Part shown: positions 63,303 through 64,000 of the stretch, in pieces
How the letters are laid out: each line of letters starts with the position of its first letter
How positions within the stretch are numbered: the first letter of the stretch is position 1
Assembly: GCF_028389875.1 (NCBI RefSeq)
Contig: NC_084665.1
Location: 5,539,001 to 5,603,000 of the forward strand
DNA: 64,000 nt
Reading direction: 5' to 3'
From: Rhea pennata
Lineage: Eukaryota > Chordata > Aves > Rheiformes > Rheidae
Translations under genes and position numbers: made by a program
Notes under the pieces: model-generated
Databases searched by the model: none
The model's input: only the letters and a program-made list of their open reading frames with translations
What the model was told of the DNA's origin: nothing

Positions 63303-64000
63303 AATATTAACCCTTTAGATTAGGGAAAGTATGTGAGATTGATGGAATAGGAATATTTCTGCAGTGCAAGTACTTCAGTAGTACAGGAAGGGCAGAGAAT
63401 TTCTAAGCTGCGTGTTGAATAAGGAGAAGTCTTTTTCATGTGGCACATTTTGTAATAACTGTGATACAATTAAACAAATATTCAGGGATATAGACCATAT
63501 CTGTTCTTTCTTTCACACCTGTTACTGAAAACACAGTGTATGAAAAAACTGTGCATCAAATGGAGAGAAAAGCAGCCACTGAGGCTTGAGAATTCTCCAT
63601 TTGGGTCCTTGATCTGCCTCTGACTTCTGAAGCAGTCTCATCCTAAAGCGAACTGGGGAAGGTCCTTCTGAATCCCTGTACCTCAGGTGTGCATCAAACT
63701 CGGCCAGTATTGGAATGATATGATACTTTTCTTTTCAATGCAGATCACAGAAGAGGATAATATATCCTAAGTGAGGACTGGAAGGTGTAGGTAAAGTCTG
63801 ATCAGCATTAAGAATTAGGAGACTGGAGCATCCTAAATGAGAATGGAACTTTTGTGGACCTTGCATGCTAAAACTGAAATTGTTCATGGATCATTTGTGA
63901 ACAACATGGTTTTCTTTTCCCCTGAAGGCCATTTTTTTTCTTTTTTCTTCCCCAAAGTTCAGTTTAGGTATAGTAGGAAGTATGTTCTTATCCTAAAGAT

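Larger units (their letters stand above)
35416..64000 (+). other. Presumed 5' intron sequence of WDPCP, no exon identified
   Basis: This AT-rich stretch lies on the side where tetrapods carry WDPCP, head-to-head with MDH1. I looked on the plus strand for remembered WDPCP segments, such as its N-terminal region and tryptophan-rich WPWAP block, and found none. No CR1 copy is obvious here, in contrast to the left side. Scattered poly-A/T runs and a few unexplained ORFs are listed separately. The assignment rests on synteny only. Confidence 0.45.

Overview
This window is vertebrate nuclear DNA, almost certainly avian. The evidence is several CR1 LINE copies of the bird type, an AT-rich background with two sharp CpG islands, and one intron-containing gene. 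That gene is recognised beyond doubt: cytosolic malate dehydrogenase MDH1, on the minus strand, with 9 exons between about 22.5 and 34.6 kb. All nine coding exons were joined by eye. They give an uninterrupted 334-residue enzyme with canonical splice sites and an intact active site.

Layout. Positions 1-14.8 kb are gene-poor, with CR1 copies at 4.84-5.51 kb (minus) and 8.34-8.80 kb (plus). A small CpG island at 14.8-15.7 kb carries three tandem YY1-type AAGATGG motifs and a strong plus-strand splice donor. It looks like the promoter and first exon of an unidentified transcript. Positions 15.8-22.5 kb hold an old CR1 copy and homopolymer runs. MDH1 follows on the minus strand. A 1.5 kb CpG island at 33.9-35.4 kb contains MDH1 exon 1 and, towards the right, NRF1 motifs, two ZNF143-type motifs and an RFX X-box-like motif. 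In tetrapods the gene head-to-head with MDH1 is WDPCP, a ciliogenesis/planar-polarity effector, so this island is probably the shared promoter. I found no exon on the plus strand of 35.4-64 kb that can be matched to WDPCP. That stretch is best read as its 5' introns (inference from synteny), with AT-rich sequence, homopolymers, a retrocopy-like poly(A) end at 45.2 kb and a few unexplained ORFs.

The most interesting signal is just past the MDH1 stop codon. The stop is TGA followed by CTA, the high-readthrough context. The same frame stays open for exactly 19 more codons and ends in Ser-Arg-Leu, a peroxisomal targeting signal (PTS1). This is the bird counterpart of the mammalian readthrough isoform MDH1x. 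The gene therefore appears to encode a mainly cytosolic enzyme and, by stop-codon readthrough, a minor peroxisomal form.
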